NCBI GenBank assembly: GCA_965657575.1
Contig: CBFHOK010000016.1
Coordinates: 1-24,195 of the forward strand
DNA length: 24,195 nt
From: CAJXVY01 sp965657575
GTDB lineage: Bacteria > Actinomycetota > Actinomycetes > Actinomycetales > Microbacteriaceae
Direction of reading: 5' to 3'
Within the stretch, counting starts at the first letter, position 1; each line of letters opens with the position of its first letter. The notes beneath the pieces are model-generated. The model was not told the origin of the DNA. It saw only the letters and a list, made by a program, of their open reading frames with translations, and did no database searches. Positions 1-8,239 of this stretch are shown here, piece after piece. The translations under genes and the position numbers were made by a program.

Positions 1-77
1 ATCTAAATATTGTGTATCTGGATGACCAGTGGTGGGTGATGGCGAAGATGTGGGAGAAGGTTGGTGAGGCCAACTAA
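1..77 (+). repeat. Left copy of 77-bp terminal direct repeat
   Basis: This segment is base-for-base identical to 24119-24195. It encodes the last 24 residues and stop codon of the NTF2-like gene that is complete at the right end, so here it is only the 3' tail of that gene (frame starting at base 3, stop TAA at 75-77). A perfect terminal overlap of this size is what a circular sequence written linearly looks like. 77 is also a common final k-mer size of de Bruijn assemblers, so an assembly origin of the overlap is likely. Confidence 0.97.
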
Positions 78-291
78 CCTCCTGAGCACAGAGCATCAGA
101 TTTGTTGCATAGGGTAATTTCAGTCGAAAAAGGGTTTGTTCGAATCACTCGACAAGTTCATATCGACTCCAGTGCTTGTATGACATTGATTCACGCTCAT
201 AGACCTGTTACTTCTATCTCAATCAGCTAATCTTGGAAGTCCGAGAGAGGGGCTGGCTCTGACCGAACTTAATTTTTCCACCATCCTGAGC
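78..291. other. Spacer between NTF2-like gene end and ABC exporter
   Basis: If the sequence is circular, this 214-bp spacer separates the NTF2-like gene from the ABC exporter, both on the + strand. A purine-rich stretch GAGAGAGGGG at 243-252 looks like a ribosome binding site, but it lies about 40 bases before the GTG at 292. It is correctly placed for a CTG codon at 259, which is in frame with the exporter. No terminator, promoter or RNA gene was recognised. Confidence 0.5.
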
Positions 292-2055
292 GTGATCGAG
301 AAACAAGAGCGCCGTATGCTTCTGGCCTTTTCCTTTCTGAGGGTTATGGCCAATGGTTTGGACATCATCGGTATCGCTGGAGTTGCAATCCTTGCAACTG
401 CGTTTGGAGCATTTGCTAGCGGTGGTGGTCAGGCGGCAGAAATTGAGCTTCCGGTGATTGGGGCATTGAAAATAACCGAATACGAAGCGGTGCTGATTGC
501 CCTAGTTGTAGTGATTGTTTTTTTATCCAAGTCTGGTTTCTCGATTTTATTGAATTTACGAACCTCGCTTTTTGTTGCCCGAATTGAAACAAGGCTTTCA
601 AACCTTTTAGCAAAAGACTTCTTTGAGCTAAAGCAGGAGTCAAGCCCCGACAAAACCTCGGTGTCTGATTTTCAAAACATGGCCATGGGTTCAACCAATG
701 GAATAAAAAACTTCCTGAATGCAAGAATTCTTTTTTATGCAGAGGGGTCTTTGCTAATCAGTCTTTTGATTGTATTCCTGATTGTCAATCCGCTGGCAAC
801 AATTGCCCTAACAACATTTATGACAGGTGTCCTGGTGATACTCAATCGACTCATAAACATTCGGCTTAAACGAAACGGACAGGAGTCAATGCTCGGATTC
901 CGAGAAAGTCTTGAATCAGCCAGGGATTTACACGGCATCAAACGAGAAGCTCGGGCTGCGGGGGTAACAGACCTTTGGCTAAAGAAATTCTCGGATGGTC
1001 GATCTAAGGCGGCAAATTCAAACGCAATCATCTACACCCTGCAGGGTTTACCCAGATTCGTGATTGAAACATCGTTGATTCTTGGCATCTTTTTGTTCAT
1101 TGGCGGAGTCGTGGTGTTCTCCGACATCCCCTCCCAAGCTGTCACTATTGGTGTTTTCTTGGCAGGTGGTTTGAGAATCATGGCCTCCATCATTCCTTTT
1201 CAGGGAGCAATATCGGCAATGCGAAGCGGAGCAGCAACTGGTCGGTTTGCATTCGATGCCCTGCAGGCAATCCAATCAAGAGCAGAGCCGTCATTTGATG
1301 CTGGGGCTCTAAACAAGGAGCATGGTGCAAAGCTAATTTTCAAAAACGTTGGCTTTTCATATGACGCTACCTCTGGTCAAGTCCTTAACGATGTGTCATT
1401 TGAGATTGCTCCGAACAGCAAGGTTGCAATCGTTGGTCCATCAGGTGCTGGAAAGTCGACAATTTTCGAGTTAGCAATGGGCTTTTTGGTGCCCGAGCAG
1501 GGAGAGGTCTTGTTCGGAAACCAACCAACCAGAGAAGTTCTTTTGACATCGCTCGGTGCTTTTGCCGTTGTCCCCCAAAAGCCGCAGCTTATTTCAGGGA
1601 CGATACTAGAAAATGTTTCTCTTATAACTGAGGATGAAACCGATATTGAAAGAGTGAGGTCGGTGCTCATCCAATCTGGCCTTGGAAAGCTAACGGCCGA
1701 GGAGAATTGGGGTGAGCGTCTACTCACACCTGATTCTGGCGAGCTCTCTGGCGGAGAAATACAGCGACTGAGCCTTGCAAGGGCACTTTATCGAAAACCT
1801 AAGATTCTGTTTTTGGATGAGGCGACAAGTGCTTTGGATGCAGAGACCGAATTTGAAATCACGAAGGTTTTGGACGGGCTAAAAAAGGATATGACGGTTG
1901 TTCTGATTGCACACCGGCTGTCAACGGTAAAAACTGCAGACAAGATCATCTATGTTGACAAAGGTCGAGTTGTTGCACAGGGAACCTTTGATGAACTGAA
2001 AGCTCAAGTAAAGGATTTCGCCAAAGCAATTGAAATCATGGGATTGGAGAACTAG
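292..2055 (+). CDS. ABC exporter, fused permease and ATPase (MsbA/PglK-like)
   Basis: A 587-residue half-transporter with an N-terminal six-helix-type membrane domain (about residues 1-320) and a C-terminal ATPase (about 335-587). The ATPase shows Walker A GPSGAGKST (382-390), a Q-loop in VPQKPQ, signature LSGGE (485-489), Walker B ILFLDEATSALD (505-516) and the switch histidine H541 in IAHRLS. All catalytic elements are present, so it should be active as a homodimer in the plasma membrane. The family includes lipid A, lipid-linked oligosaccharide and peptide exporters. Among glycosyltransferases, flipping of a polyprenyl-linked glycan (PglK-like) is the most natural role, but that is inferred from context. 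The start is uncertain: GTG 292 has no good ribosome binding site, while an in-frame CTG at 259 lies six bases after GAGAGAGGGG and would add the plausible N-terminus TELNFSTILS. Confidence 0.93.
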   Translation: MIEKQERRMLLAFSFLRVMANGLDIIGIAGVAILATAFGAFASGGGQAAEIELPVIGALKITEYEAVLIALVVVIVFLSKSGFSILLNLRTSLFVARIETRLSNLLAKDFFELKQESSPDKTSVSDFQNMAMGSTNGIKNFLNARILFYAEGSLLISLLIVFLIVNPLATIALTTFMTGVLVILNRLINIRLKRNGQESMLGFRESLESARDLHGIKREARAAGVTDLWLKKFSDGRSKAANSNAIIYTLQGLPRFVIETSLILGIFLFIGGVVVFSDIPSQAVTIGVFLAGGLRIMASIIPFQGAISAMRSGAATGRFAFDALQAIQSRAEPSFDAGALNKEHGAKLIFKNVGFSYDATSGQVLNDVSFEIAPNSKVAIVGPSGAGKSTIFELAMGFLVPEQGEVLFGNQPTREVLLTSLGAFAVVPQKPQLISGTILENVSLITEDETDIERVRSVLIQSGLGKLTAEENWGERLLTPDSGELSGGEIQRLSLARALYRKPKILFLDEATSALDAETEFEITKVLDGLKKDMTVVLIAHRLSTVKTADKIIYVDKGRVVAQGTFDELKAQVKDFAKAIEIMGLEN

Positions 2056-2178
2056 TGGCTCTTTTATGCTCCCGTTCAATACATTGGGCTGACTGAATTC
2101 AAACCCATAGAGTCTTGTGCTTGCCACCAGCTTTTCCGAGAAAAACGGACAGCAGCCAAATCTCAGAGTGCTTGGTCC
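2056..2178. other. Convergent intergenic spacer
   Basis: This 123-bp gap lies between two genes that converge, the ABC exporter and a minus-strand glycosyltransferase. The only self-complementary element I see is the short A/T-rich TTTTCcgaGAAAA near 2133-2145. It lacks a GC-rich stem and T-tract, so I do not call a terminator. Confidence 0.4.
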
Positions 2179-3072
2179 CTAACTGCCGAAAACCAGCTCC
2201 TTCGCAAGTCTCGAAAACTTTGTCCAGGCTTCTCTTCTTTCAATGGCTCTTGAGCCGGCAGGGGATAGCAGATTGAGACTCGAGTGATCAATTGAGGCCG
2301 TTTCGATTGACAACGAGTTACCTCTGACCGTGTGAGTGGCACCAACACCAAAACCAATGTTATGGATTTGGTTTAAGGTGGGTTTGATTGTCAGTAGTTG
2401 TTCAGATCTCAAAAACAAACTGAATGGGATCGCCCAGGAGTCAAGTACCTCCAGCCTCTTCGACATTTTTCGATATTCGTATTTATAAGGAAGGGGGTCG
2501 TTCTTTGTTAGTCTCACTAGATCTGCCCTGAGCTTGGCTATCGGCAATTGCGAATACTCGCTCTCCATGAAGCCTTGCCAGGTCTTTTTATTTGTTGCCC
2601 AACCCCATGAAGCAAATCTCTTAGCCAAGAAGGCTTGGTTTGTTTTCTTGGGCCCCAAATAATTTCCTGATATTGCCCCCATATCGTCTCGGACGGCTAG
2701 TTGATGAAAACCCCAGTTGAAATATTCAATCGTGGTTTTTCCAATTGCGCAGTCATCTTCCAGCACCAGCAGTTTTTGGACTGTTCCGAATGCTTCCGTC
2801 ACTGAGTTCATTACGTTGTTCCTGAGCCCTTGGTTCTGGGGTGAATAAAGTTTGGAAGCCTTTGGTATTTCCTCTGCAAACAGGTCAAACTTTTTCATGC
2901 ATGTTTGTACCAGTGAAATATCATCATTCTCTCTTGGCCCATCAAGGGACAGAAAAACGTGAGCCTCTGAAAAATCGGCGAAGGCTCTAAGAGAGCTGAG
3001 AGTTTTTTCCAAAACATCTGGTCGATTGAATCCCAGAATCAATATCCCAAAATCTGGTTTGGTTTTGCTCAT
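2179..3072 (-). CDS. Glycosyltransferase, GT-A fold (GT2-like)
   Basis: A 297-residue GT-A type glycosyltransferase. The N-terminus FGILILGFNRPDVLEKTLSS is the nucleotide-binding beta-strand region of GT2-like enzymes. LVLEDDCAI carries the metal-binding acidic motif (E105-D106-D107). The later segment FASWGWATNKKTWQGF resembles the acceptor-side motif of enzymes that keep an EDD motif, as GT13-like proteins do. Donor and acceptor cannot be read from sequence. The start is ATG 3072 because it overlaps the stop of the upstream gene as TGATG and is preceded by GAGG, giving translational coupling. An in-frame upstream ATG at 3132 lies inside the neighbour and would add an unlikely basic stretch. 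It is probably cytoplasmic, acting on a lipid-linked intermediate at the membrane. Confidence 0.85.
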   Translation of the reverse strand: MSKTKPDFGILILGFNRPDVLEKTLSSLRAFADFSEAHVFLSLDGPRENDDISLVQTCMKKFDLFAEEIPKASKLYSPQNQGLRNNVMNSVTEAFGTVQKLLVLEDDCAIGKTTIEYFNWGFHQLAVRDDMGAISGNYLGPKKTNQAFLAKRFASWGWATNKKTWQGFMESEYSQLPIAKLRADLVRLTKNDPLPYKYEYRKMSKRLEVLDSWAIPFSLFLRSEQLLTIKPTLNQIHNIGFGVGATHTVRGNSLSIETASIDHSSLNLLSPAGSRAIERREAWTKFSRLAKELVFGS

Positions 3073-4229
3073 CACAAAAAAGCCTCTGCGTACTCGGTAG
3101 CGATTATTTCGGGTTTCAGTTTCTGGGCCCATTCTTGCGCGAGCAAACCCTTTAGGTGCAGCTCTCGCTTGGTCATATAACTCATGATGTCTTCAAGTTG
3201 ACCGTTGTCTTGGAAAAGGTAGCCGGTGTTTCCATAATTGGTCATTTCTGGCATTCCTCCAACCTCCCGTGCCAAGGCTGGGAGCCCTTGGCTTGCAGCC
3301 TCTGCAACAACAGTTCCTGCGTTTTCGAAAAGAGATGGGACAAGCAACAAATCATTCTCTCTGAGTTTTTGCATCACAGATTGAGAGTCAACGGAGCCCA
3401 CAAAACTGCCACCTGGAATAGATTTGGCGAGTCTGCTTGAATACCTGCCGATAAGCGTAAGCTCCGTCTTACCTTTGGTCAAAGCACGATTAAGTGCGTC
3501 CTGGATATCCCAGATGCCCTTTGTTGGGTCGTCAAGATTTGCTGCCACAATGAGGACTCTCAAATTTCCGGAGGTACTGTCTATACTTCTCGATTGTTCG
3601 AAGAATCTTGATTGCAAGGGGTTGAGGATCTTTTTGCAACCCATCTCACTTCCAATTGACGACTTCTGAAATTCTGCCTGCATCCAATTAGTAGGTGCCA
3701 CATACTTCGGCTGATGCTGCCGTGCGAAATTCAGCTTTCTATCCAGATTTTTTTCCACTAAACTCCTAAACGGTAATCTGACCGCAGGACAACTGCCGCA
3801 ATTGGATTCAAATCCATTGCAATTACCGTTGTAGTGACAGGCCCCCGTGAAAGGGTTCATATCATCAAGACCCCAGACTAGATTTCCAAGTTGTGGGTTT
3901 TGAGCAAGAAAGCCATCGCCTAGCAAGCCATTCATCCAGCGAAAAATGTTCATTTCACTTGCAGGCAATTTGCCGCCCAGCGCCGAGTGCGTATCTCGGC
4001 TAATTGACACCAAAGCCTCGAAGTCTTTGGATTTCAAAATGTATTCGTCTGCGGATGCTGAAAGAGTTAGGGAGGGCCTATCAAGAGGAGCTGATCGCAG
4101 GTCTGATTTTGAGGCAGTGAGCAAATTCGCCTCTAAACCGATTTTTGAAAAACCATCAACTAGAGTCTTGGACACCTTTCCCGCCCCCCCGGATGACGAG
4201 AAGGTTACGACGTTGATGGCCACTGCCAA
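3072..4229 (-). CDS. Glycosyltransferase family 4 (WcaC-like, Cys-rich)
   Basis: A 385-residue retaining GT-B glycosyltransferase. The N-terminus has the glycine-rich GGAGKVSKTL acceptor-domain loop, and the C-terminal domain has the GT4 EX7E motif (E302 and E310, in SLFENAGTVVAEAASQGLPA). A middle insert, DMNPFTGACHYNGNC, followed by NCGSCP, places four cysteines at 131, 137, 144 and 147. This is typical of the WcaC-like subgroup of GT4 enzymes and may bind a metal. The sugar donor is unknown; family relatives use NDP-hexoses in exopolysaccharide assembly. The start is TTG 4229 or the in-frame GTG 4223, and neither has a strong ribosome binding site. The gene is translationally coupled to the next glycosyltransferase on the minus strand. 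Confidence 0.88.
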   Translation of the reverse strand: MAVAINVVTFSSSGGAGKVSKTLVDGFSKIGLEANLLTASKSDLRSAPLDRPSLTLSASADEYILKSKDFEALVSISRDTHSALGGKLPASEMNIFRWMNGLLGDGFLAQNPQLGNLVWGLDDMNPFTGACHYNGNCNGFESNCGSCPAVRLPFRSLVEKNLDRKLNFARQHQPKYVAPTNWMQAEFQKSSIGSEMGCKKILNPLQSRFFEQSRSIDSTSGNLRVLIVAANLDDPTKGIWDIQDALNRALTKGKTELTLIGRYSSRLAKSIPGGSFVGSVDSQSVMQKLRENDLLLVPSLFENAGTVVAEAASQGLPALAREVGGMPEMTNYGNTGYLFQDNGQLEDIMSYMTKRELHLKGLLAQEWAQKLKPEIIATEYAEAFL

Positions 4230-4439
4230 AGGCTACCAGAGCCGAAAACCCGAAGACAGATTCGACCGACAGTTTCCTACCCGTGTATGAAGACATATCT
4301 GGATACTCTGCAGGTATCGACTTAGCTAACGTTTTGAATATATATACGAATTTTGCGGTTGCCTGAGATCAAAGAGGCATCGGCACTGCATAGCTCGAGA
4401 CTGAGGCGAAACCTTTTTATTTGTTCTCTTTTGTCGGCT
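4230..4439 (-). promoter_or_regulatory. Possible promoter region with TA-repeat -10
   Basis: A 210-bp gap separates two minus-strand glycosyltransferase genes. At 4337-4346 lies an A/T-only run (AATATATATA on the + strand) that offers several TANNNT -10 hexamers on the minus strand, about 110 bases before the downstream gene's start. No convincing -35 box was seen, in line with many actinobacterial promoters. The gap suggests the 4229-2179 pair has its own promoter rather than depending on read-through, but this is weak evidence. Confidence 0.25.
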
Positions 4440-5216
4440 CTATGGAGTCGCTCTGGTTTTCAAACGCCAGCTAAGAATGGCGCCCGCTAGAAAAGTGGCA
4501 ATCTCCACCACAGGGTTTGTGACTCTGAGTATTGGTTTGAGCAAGGGCGATGCGTGCTTGAGTCTCACCATCGAAGCTTCCTTGACTGAGGTCTTTCTCT
4601 GGCTAACAGATAGTGAGTCACTATGCCACCTGAAGCTGGCAAGTGGCTTTTGAACATATTTCGCTTTGCCCTGTTTTGACAAAGAGCGAAACAGGTCGAA
4701 ATCGAATGCGAGTTTGAGTTTGGGGTCCAATCCGTTAGCGGCAACGAATGCCGTTTTCCTGAATAGGCTCCCAGGTTGGGGTGCGAGGAAAGGTCCGAAG
4801 ATGGAGAGTTTCAAAGCCCATGGGCCACTTATGTTCATCCCAATTGCGCCGCCGTTTGAGTCTATGTAACTGCAAGAGCCGTAGATGAGCGATAACTCTT
4901 TGTTCTCTTGAAACATCTTCTCAAGGAAATCCAAAGATGCCGGTTCCAAGATGTCATCGTCACCAATCCAGGTAATCAACTCAATATTTTCTGGAAAAGA
5001 GTTGAGTGCGAAACTCAGTTTTGACGCGAGAGAGCCTTCTTTCGGCTCTTCAATTAGCTGATCAAAAAGACTTTCGTAGGGTCCGGAGTTTTCCTTCACG
5101 TTTGGCCCCATGAGAATCACGTGAGCGTCCCCCGCTTTAGCAATTGCTTCGAGGGACTGCCCTAGGAAGTCAGGTCTGGTAAACAGAGTGGGGACAACCA
5201 CACCTATTGTTTTCAC
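4440..5216 (-). CDS. Glycosyltransferase family 2
   Basis: A 258-residue inverting GT-A glycosyltransferase. It starts with IGVVVPTLFTRPDFLGQSLE, the UDP-binding region. The metal-binding motif is GDDDIL (D86-D88). The second half has the typical GT2 acceptor-side pattern GSLFRKTAF, then FDFDLFRSL, then ASFRWHSDSLS, where an acidic FDFD replaces the more usual ED/WD. The C-terminus (about 230-250) has a short hydrophobic stretch ending in basic residues and may attach to the membrane. The start is GTG 5216; on the minus strand a TATAGT box ends 8 bases before it, which suggests a leaderless or nearly leaderless transcript. It is divergent from the DPM1-like operon. Confidence 0.86.
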   Translation of the reverse strand: MKTIGVVVPTLFTRPDFLGQSLEAIAKAGDAHVILMGPNVKENSGPYESLFDQLIEEPKEGSLASKLSFALNSFPENIELITWIGDDDILEPASLDFLEKMFQENKELSLIYGSCSYIDSNGGAIGMNISGPWALKLSIFGPFLAPQPGSLFRKTAFVAANGLDPKLKLAFDFDLFRSLSKQGKAKYVQKPLASFRWHSDSLSVSQRKTSVKEASMVRLKHASPLLKPILRVTNPVVEIATFLAGAILSWRLKTRATP

Positions 5217-5224
5217 ATCTAAAG

Positions 5225-5230
5225 ACTATA
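5225..5230 (-). promoter_or_regulatory. -10 box for a near-leaderless minus-strand transcript
   Basis: On the minus strand this reads TATAGT, a good match to the actinobacterial TANNNT -10 consensus. Transcription would begin about seven bases downstream, practically at the GTG start (5216) of the GT2 gene. Leaderless transcripts of this geometry are common in Actinobacteria. No clear -35 was seen. The short divergent interval (5217-5279) also holds TAAACT at 5248-5253 on the + strand, which could serve the opposite operon. Confidence 0.4.
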
Positions 5231-5265
5231 TGGTTGCCGATTGCTTCTAAACTTGGGGACAGAAC

Positions 5266-5273
5266 AGGGAGGG
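5266..5273 (+). promoter_or_regulatory. Ribosome binding site deciding TTG start at 5280
   Basis: AGGGAGGG sits six bases before TTG 5280, ideal Shine-Dalgarno spacing. The earlier in-frame TTG at 5241 has no such site. This moves the start of the DPM1-like gene 39 bases downstream of the longest reading frame. Confidence 0.7.
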
Positions 5274-5279
5274 TTTCGG

Positions 5280-6257
5280 TTGGTCACAAAACCAAACGTG
5301 GTGGCAGTGTTGCCGGCATTCAAAAGCGATGAACACATTTTTGATGTGCTTTCCCGTATGCCTGAAATTGTCTCGAAAGTAATAGTTGTTGATGACGCCT
5401 GTCCACATCAAACCGGGAAGCTGGTTCAAGACAACATTGAGGACAAGAGAGTAGAAGTCGTATTCAACGATGAAAACCTAGGCGTTGGCGGAGCAGTAAT
5501 TGTTGGTCTCAAAAAAGCGTTGGAGGGTGAGGCGGAGATCATTTTGAAAATTGATTCCGACGGACAAATGAATCCAGAGGATATTCCGAGGCTGATTCAA
5601 CCCATAATCAACGCAGAAGCCGACTACGCAAAAGGCAATCGATTCAACTCCTTAGATGATCTGCAAGAGATGCCGAGGTCGCGAGTTTTTGGAAATGCAG
5701 TTCTATCTTTGATGAGCAAATTGTCCACAGGTTATTGGAGCATCACCGATCCGACGAATGGGTTTTTTGCCTTCAGTCGAGGCGCATTGGAACAGATTCA
5801 CTTGGGAAAACTTCGTAAACGTTGGTTTTTCGAAAGCGATATTTTGTTCCGGCTTGCTATCAGTCGTGCTGTTGTCGCAGATGTTCCAATTCGCGCGAAG
5901 TACGGCAACGAGAAGAGCAATCTCAAAATTCGCAAAGTTATTTTTGAATTTATAAACCGACACAACATCAACTTCTTAAAGCGAATCTTTTATGTTTACT
6001 ACCTTCGGGAGTGGTCGGTGGCAAGCTTTGAACTTCCAGCCGGACTAATTCTCACCCTCGGCGGGGTCGTTGCAGGTGTTAATTTTTGGAATCAGGCATC
6101 AGCAATCGGTCAAGCAGCAACAGTCGGGCAGGTAATGCTTGCGGTTTTGCCGATAATTCTTGGGTTTCAGTTATTGCTATCGGTACTCAGCCTTGATGTC
6201 GCGAATGAGCCAAAGAGGCCTTTGTATGTTCAGAAGTCGAAACGAGTTGGAGAATGA
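5280..6257 (+). CDS. DPM1-like glycosyltransferase 2 with C-terminal membrane anchor
   Basis: A 325-residue polyprenyl-phosphate hexosyltransferase-like enzyme, expected to move a sugar from an NDP donor to undecaprenyl/decaprenyl phosphate. The GT-A domain shows VVAVLPAFKSD at the N-terminus, VVDDACPHQT (D38, D39), NLGVGGAV and the metal-binding KIDSDGQMNP (DSD at 92-94). A positively charged region after residue 210 leads to two predicted membrane helices near 255-275 and 285-310, as in DPM1/GtrB-like enzymes. It opens the + strand operon with gmd, its stop overlapping gmd's ATG as ATGA. The GT-C-like membrane protein downstream is the kind of enzyme that would use a polyprenyl-phosphate sugar, so the two may work as a pair; that is an inference. 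Confidence 0.88.
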   Translation: MVTKPNVVAVLPAFKSDEHIFDVLSRMPEIVSKVIVVDDACPHQTGKLVQDNIEDKRVEVVFNDENLGVGGAVIVGLKKALEGEAEIILKIDSDGQMNPEDIPRLIQPIINAEADYAKGNRFNSLDDLQEMPRSRVFGNAVLSLMSKLSTGYWSITDPTNGFFAFSRGALEQIHLGKLRKRWFFESDILFRLAISRAVVADVPIRAKYGNEKSNLKIRKVIFEFINRHNINFLKRIFYVYYLREWSVASFELPAGLILTLGGVVAGVNFWNQASAIGQAATVGQVMLAVLPIILGFQLLLSVLSLDVANEPKRPLYVQKSKRVGE

Positions 6258-7279
6258 AAAAAGCGCTGATTACTGGTATCACCGGCCAAGACGGAAGCTA
6301 CCTCGCAGAACTACTGCTAGCCAAGGGCTATGAAGTTCACGGAATCATCAGAAGAGCTTCAACATTCAACACCGAGCGGATTCAGCATCTCTATCAAGAT
6401 CCGCACGAGAAAAACAGAAAACTTTTCCTGCATTACGGAGATTTGGCTGATGGATCAAGACTTGCGACTCTGCTGGCTGAAATAAGACCAGATGAGGTTT
6501 ATAACTTGGCGGCCCAAAGTCATGTTCGCGTGAGTTTTGACGAGCCGGTACTTACCGGTGACATCACAGCCTTGGGCTCAACAAGATTGCTTGAGGCAAT
6601 CATTTCAACTGGGGTGAGGACAAGGTATTACCAAGCATCCAGTTCGGAGATGTTTGGAGCTGAGAAAGCTCCTCAAAACGAATCGACCCCTTTTTATCCT
6701 AGATCTCCCTACGGTGCTTCAAAGCTTTACTCGCATTGGATTACAAAAAACTATCGAGAAGCACACGGTTTATTTGCTGTCAGTGGAATCTTGTTCAATC
6801 ACGAATCTCCCCGGCGCGGTCCTACGTTCGTCACCAGAAAAATTACACGTTCGGTTGCAAGAATTCACGCGGGTCTAGAAAAGGAGCTCTTCTTGGGAAA
6901 CCTAGATGCCAAGAGAGACTGGGGATATGCACCGGACTACGTTGTTGCTATGTGGAGGATGCTTCAAACCAACGAGCCATTGGACTTAGTTATCGGAACT
7001 GGGCAGTCAATGACCGTTCGGGATTTTTTACATCACAGCTTCAAGTCTGTAAATCTAGATTGGCAGGAATACGTGAAATTCGATGAAAGATATCTACGAC
7101 CAACTGAGGTTGATGACCTGCAGGCTGACCCGGCATTGGCCAAAAAAGTCATCGACTGGGAGCACTCGGTTACCGCTGAGCAACTAGCGCAAGACATGGT
7201 CAAGGTTGATATTGAGAACCTCAATGGTTTCAAGCCAGACAAACCAATCGGCAGTCTTTGGCGGGAAGAGACTGCGTGA
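6254..7279 (+). CDS. gmd: GDP-mannose 4,6-dehydratase
   Basis: A 341-residue short-chain dehydrogenase that converts GDP-D-mannose to GDP-4-dehydro-6-deoxy-D-mannose with bound NADP+, the first committed step to GDP-L-fucose, GDP-rhamnose or GDP-perosamine. Diagnostic features are the start MKKALITGITGQDGSYLAE (Rossmann GxxGxxG), NLAAQSHVRVSFDEP, the catalytic serine/glutamate in SSSEMFG (S130, E132) and YGASK (Y153, K157), followed by NHESPRRGPTFVTRKI, nearly invariant in Gmd. Length and motifs match active enzymes. It overlaps the preceding GT2 gene by four bases and the next gene (fcl) by four, so the three are co-translated. No GDP-mannose synthesis genes are in the window, so the substrate must come from host metabolism. 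Confidence 0.97.
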   Translation: MKKALITGITGQDGSYLAELLLAKGYEVHGIIRRASTFNTERIQHLYQDPHEKNRKLFLHYGDLADGSRLATLLAEIRPDEVYNLAAQSHVRVSFDEPVLTGDITALGSTRLLEAIISTGVRTRYYQASSSEMFGAEKAPQNESTPFYPRSPYGASKLYSHWITKNYREAHGLFAVSGILFNHESPRRGPTFVTRKITRSVARIHAGLEKELFLGNLDAKRDWGYAPDYVVAMWRMLQTNEPLDLVIGTGQSMTVRDFLHHSFKSVNLDWQEYVKFDERYLRPTEVDDLQADPALAKKVIDWEHSVTAEQLAQDMVKVDIENLNGFKPDKPIGSLWREETA

Positions 7280-8190
7280 AAATCTACGTTGCTGGCCACA
7301 GGGGTATGGTCGGTTCAGCCATAGCGAGGGCCATCGAGGCAAATGATGAGCACTCCTGGATTGGAGCAACGAGATCAGAACTCGACCTTACGAATCGCCA
7401 AAACGTTTTTGATTATCTGTCAAACAACAAACCCGATGCGGTGATAATTGCAGCGGCCAAAGTTGGCGGAATTGTTGCAAATGACTCTTTCCCAGTTGAT
7501 TTCCTGTCAGAAAACTTGCAGATACAAACAAATCTGATTGATGGCTCACACGAGATCGGAATACAAAAACTCGTGTTTTTGGGTTCAAGCTGTATCTATC
7601 CCAAGTTTGCAGAGCAACCAATCAAAGAATCCAGTTTGCTAACAGGAGAGCTCGAACCCACCAACGAGCCCTACGCTCTTGCCAAAATTGCAGGATTAAA
7701 ACTGATCCAGGCTTACAGAAAACAATATGGCTACAGCTGGATTTCGCTAATGCCGACAAATCTCTATGGCCCGGGTGATAACTATGACCCTGAGAGTTCA
7801 CATGTTATTCCGGGGATGATTTCTAAGTTTTGTAAGGCTAAGAATGAGGGATTGTCTTCAGTTACTCTTTGGGGCTCAGGAAGTCCGCTGCGGGAGTTTT
7901 TGCATGTTGATGATCTAGCGTCTGCAACGTTGTTTGCCTTGGAAAACTATGAAAGTGAAGTTGCCCTAAATGTCGGTTCTGGTGAAGAGGTCTCTATCAA
8001 AGAACTAGCTGAGACCATAAAGCAGGAGGTTGGATTCAATGGCGATATACATTGGGACACATCTAAACCCGATGGAACTCCTCGCAAGTTTCTTGATAGC
8101 TCCGCACTTGCAAACCTAGGTTGGAAACCCGCTCTAAATCTCAGGGATGGCCTGTCCAAGACAATTAGAGAGCTGCCTTTTGAATGTTGA
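7276..8190 (+). CDS. fcl: GDP-L-fucose synthase
   Basis: A 304-residue epimerase/reductase (also called WcaG or GMER) that turns GDP-4-dehydro-6-deoxymannose into GDP-L-fucose with NADPH. It carries VAGHRGMVGSAIARA at the N-terminus, the catalytic region GSSCIYP (S105, C106) and EPYALAKIAGLKL (Y133, K137), and LMPTNLYGPGDNYDPESSHV, which holds the second catalytic histidine. I chose GTG 7276, which overlaps the gmd stop as GTGA and gives the canonical start KIYVAGHRG; an upstream in-frame ATG at 7258 would add six residues inside gmd. Together with gmd this shows that the glycan contains L-fucose or that GDP-fucose is exported to a fucosyltransferase. Confidence 0.96.
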   Translation: MKIYVAGHRGMVGSAIARAIEANDEHSWIGATRSELDLTNRQNVFDYLSNNKPDAVIIAAAKVGGIVANDSFPVDFLSENLQIQTNLIDGSHEIGIQKLVFLGSSCIYPKFAEQPIKESSLLTGELEPTNEPYALAKIAGLKLIQAYRKQYGYSWISLMPTNLYGPGDNYDPESSHVIPGMISKFCKAKNEGLSSVTLWGSGSPLREFLHVDDLASATLFALENYESEVALNVGSGEEVSIKELAETIKQEVGFNGDIHWDTSKPDGTPRKFLDSSALANLGWKPALNLRDGLSKTIRELPFEC

Positions 8191-8239
8191 CACCAAATGG
8201 ATTCAACTAGGGTTTAGAGGGGAATGTTAGGAATCAATA

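Noticed and set aside
735..1031. Minus-strand frames within the ABC exporter
   Set aside because: Antisense to a well-supported gene, with no domain features.
4332..4350. TA-rich run as origin of replication
   Set aside because: Too short, with no iterons or DnaA-type boxes nearby; better explained as a promoter element.
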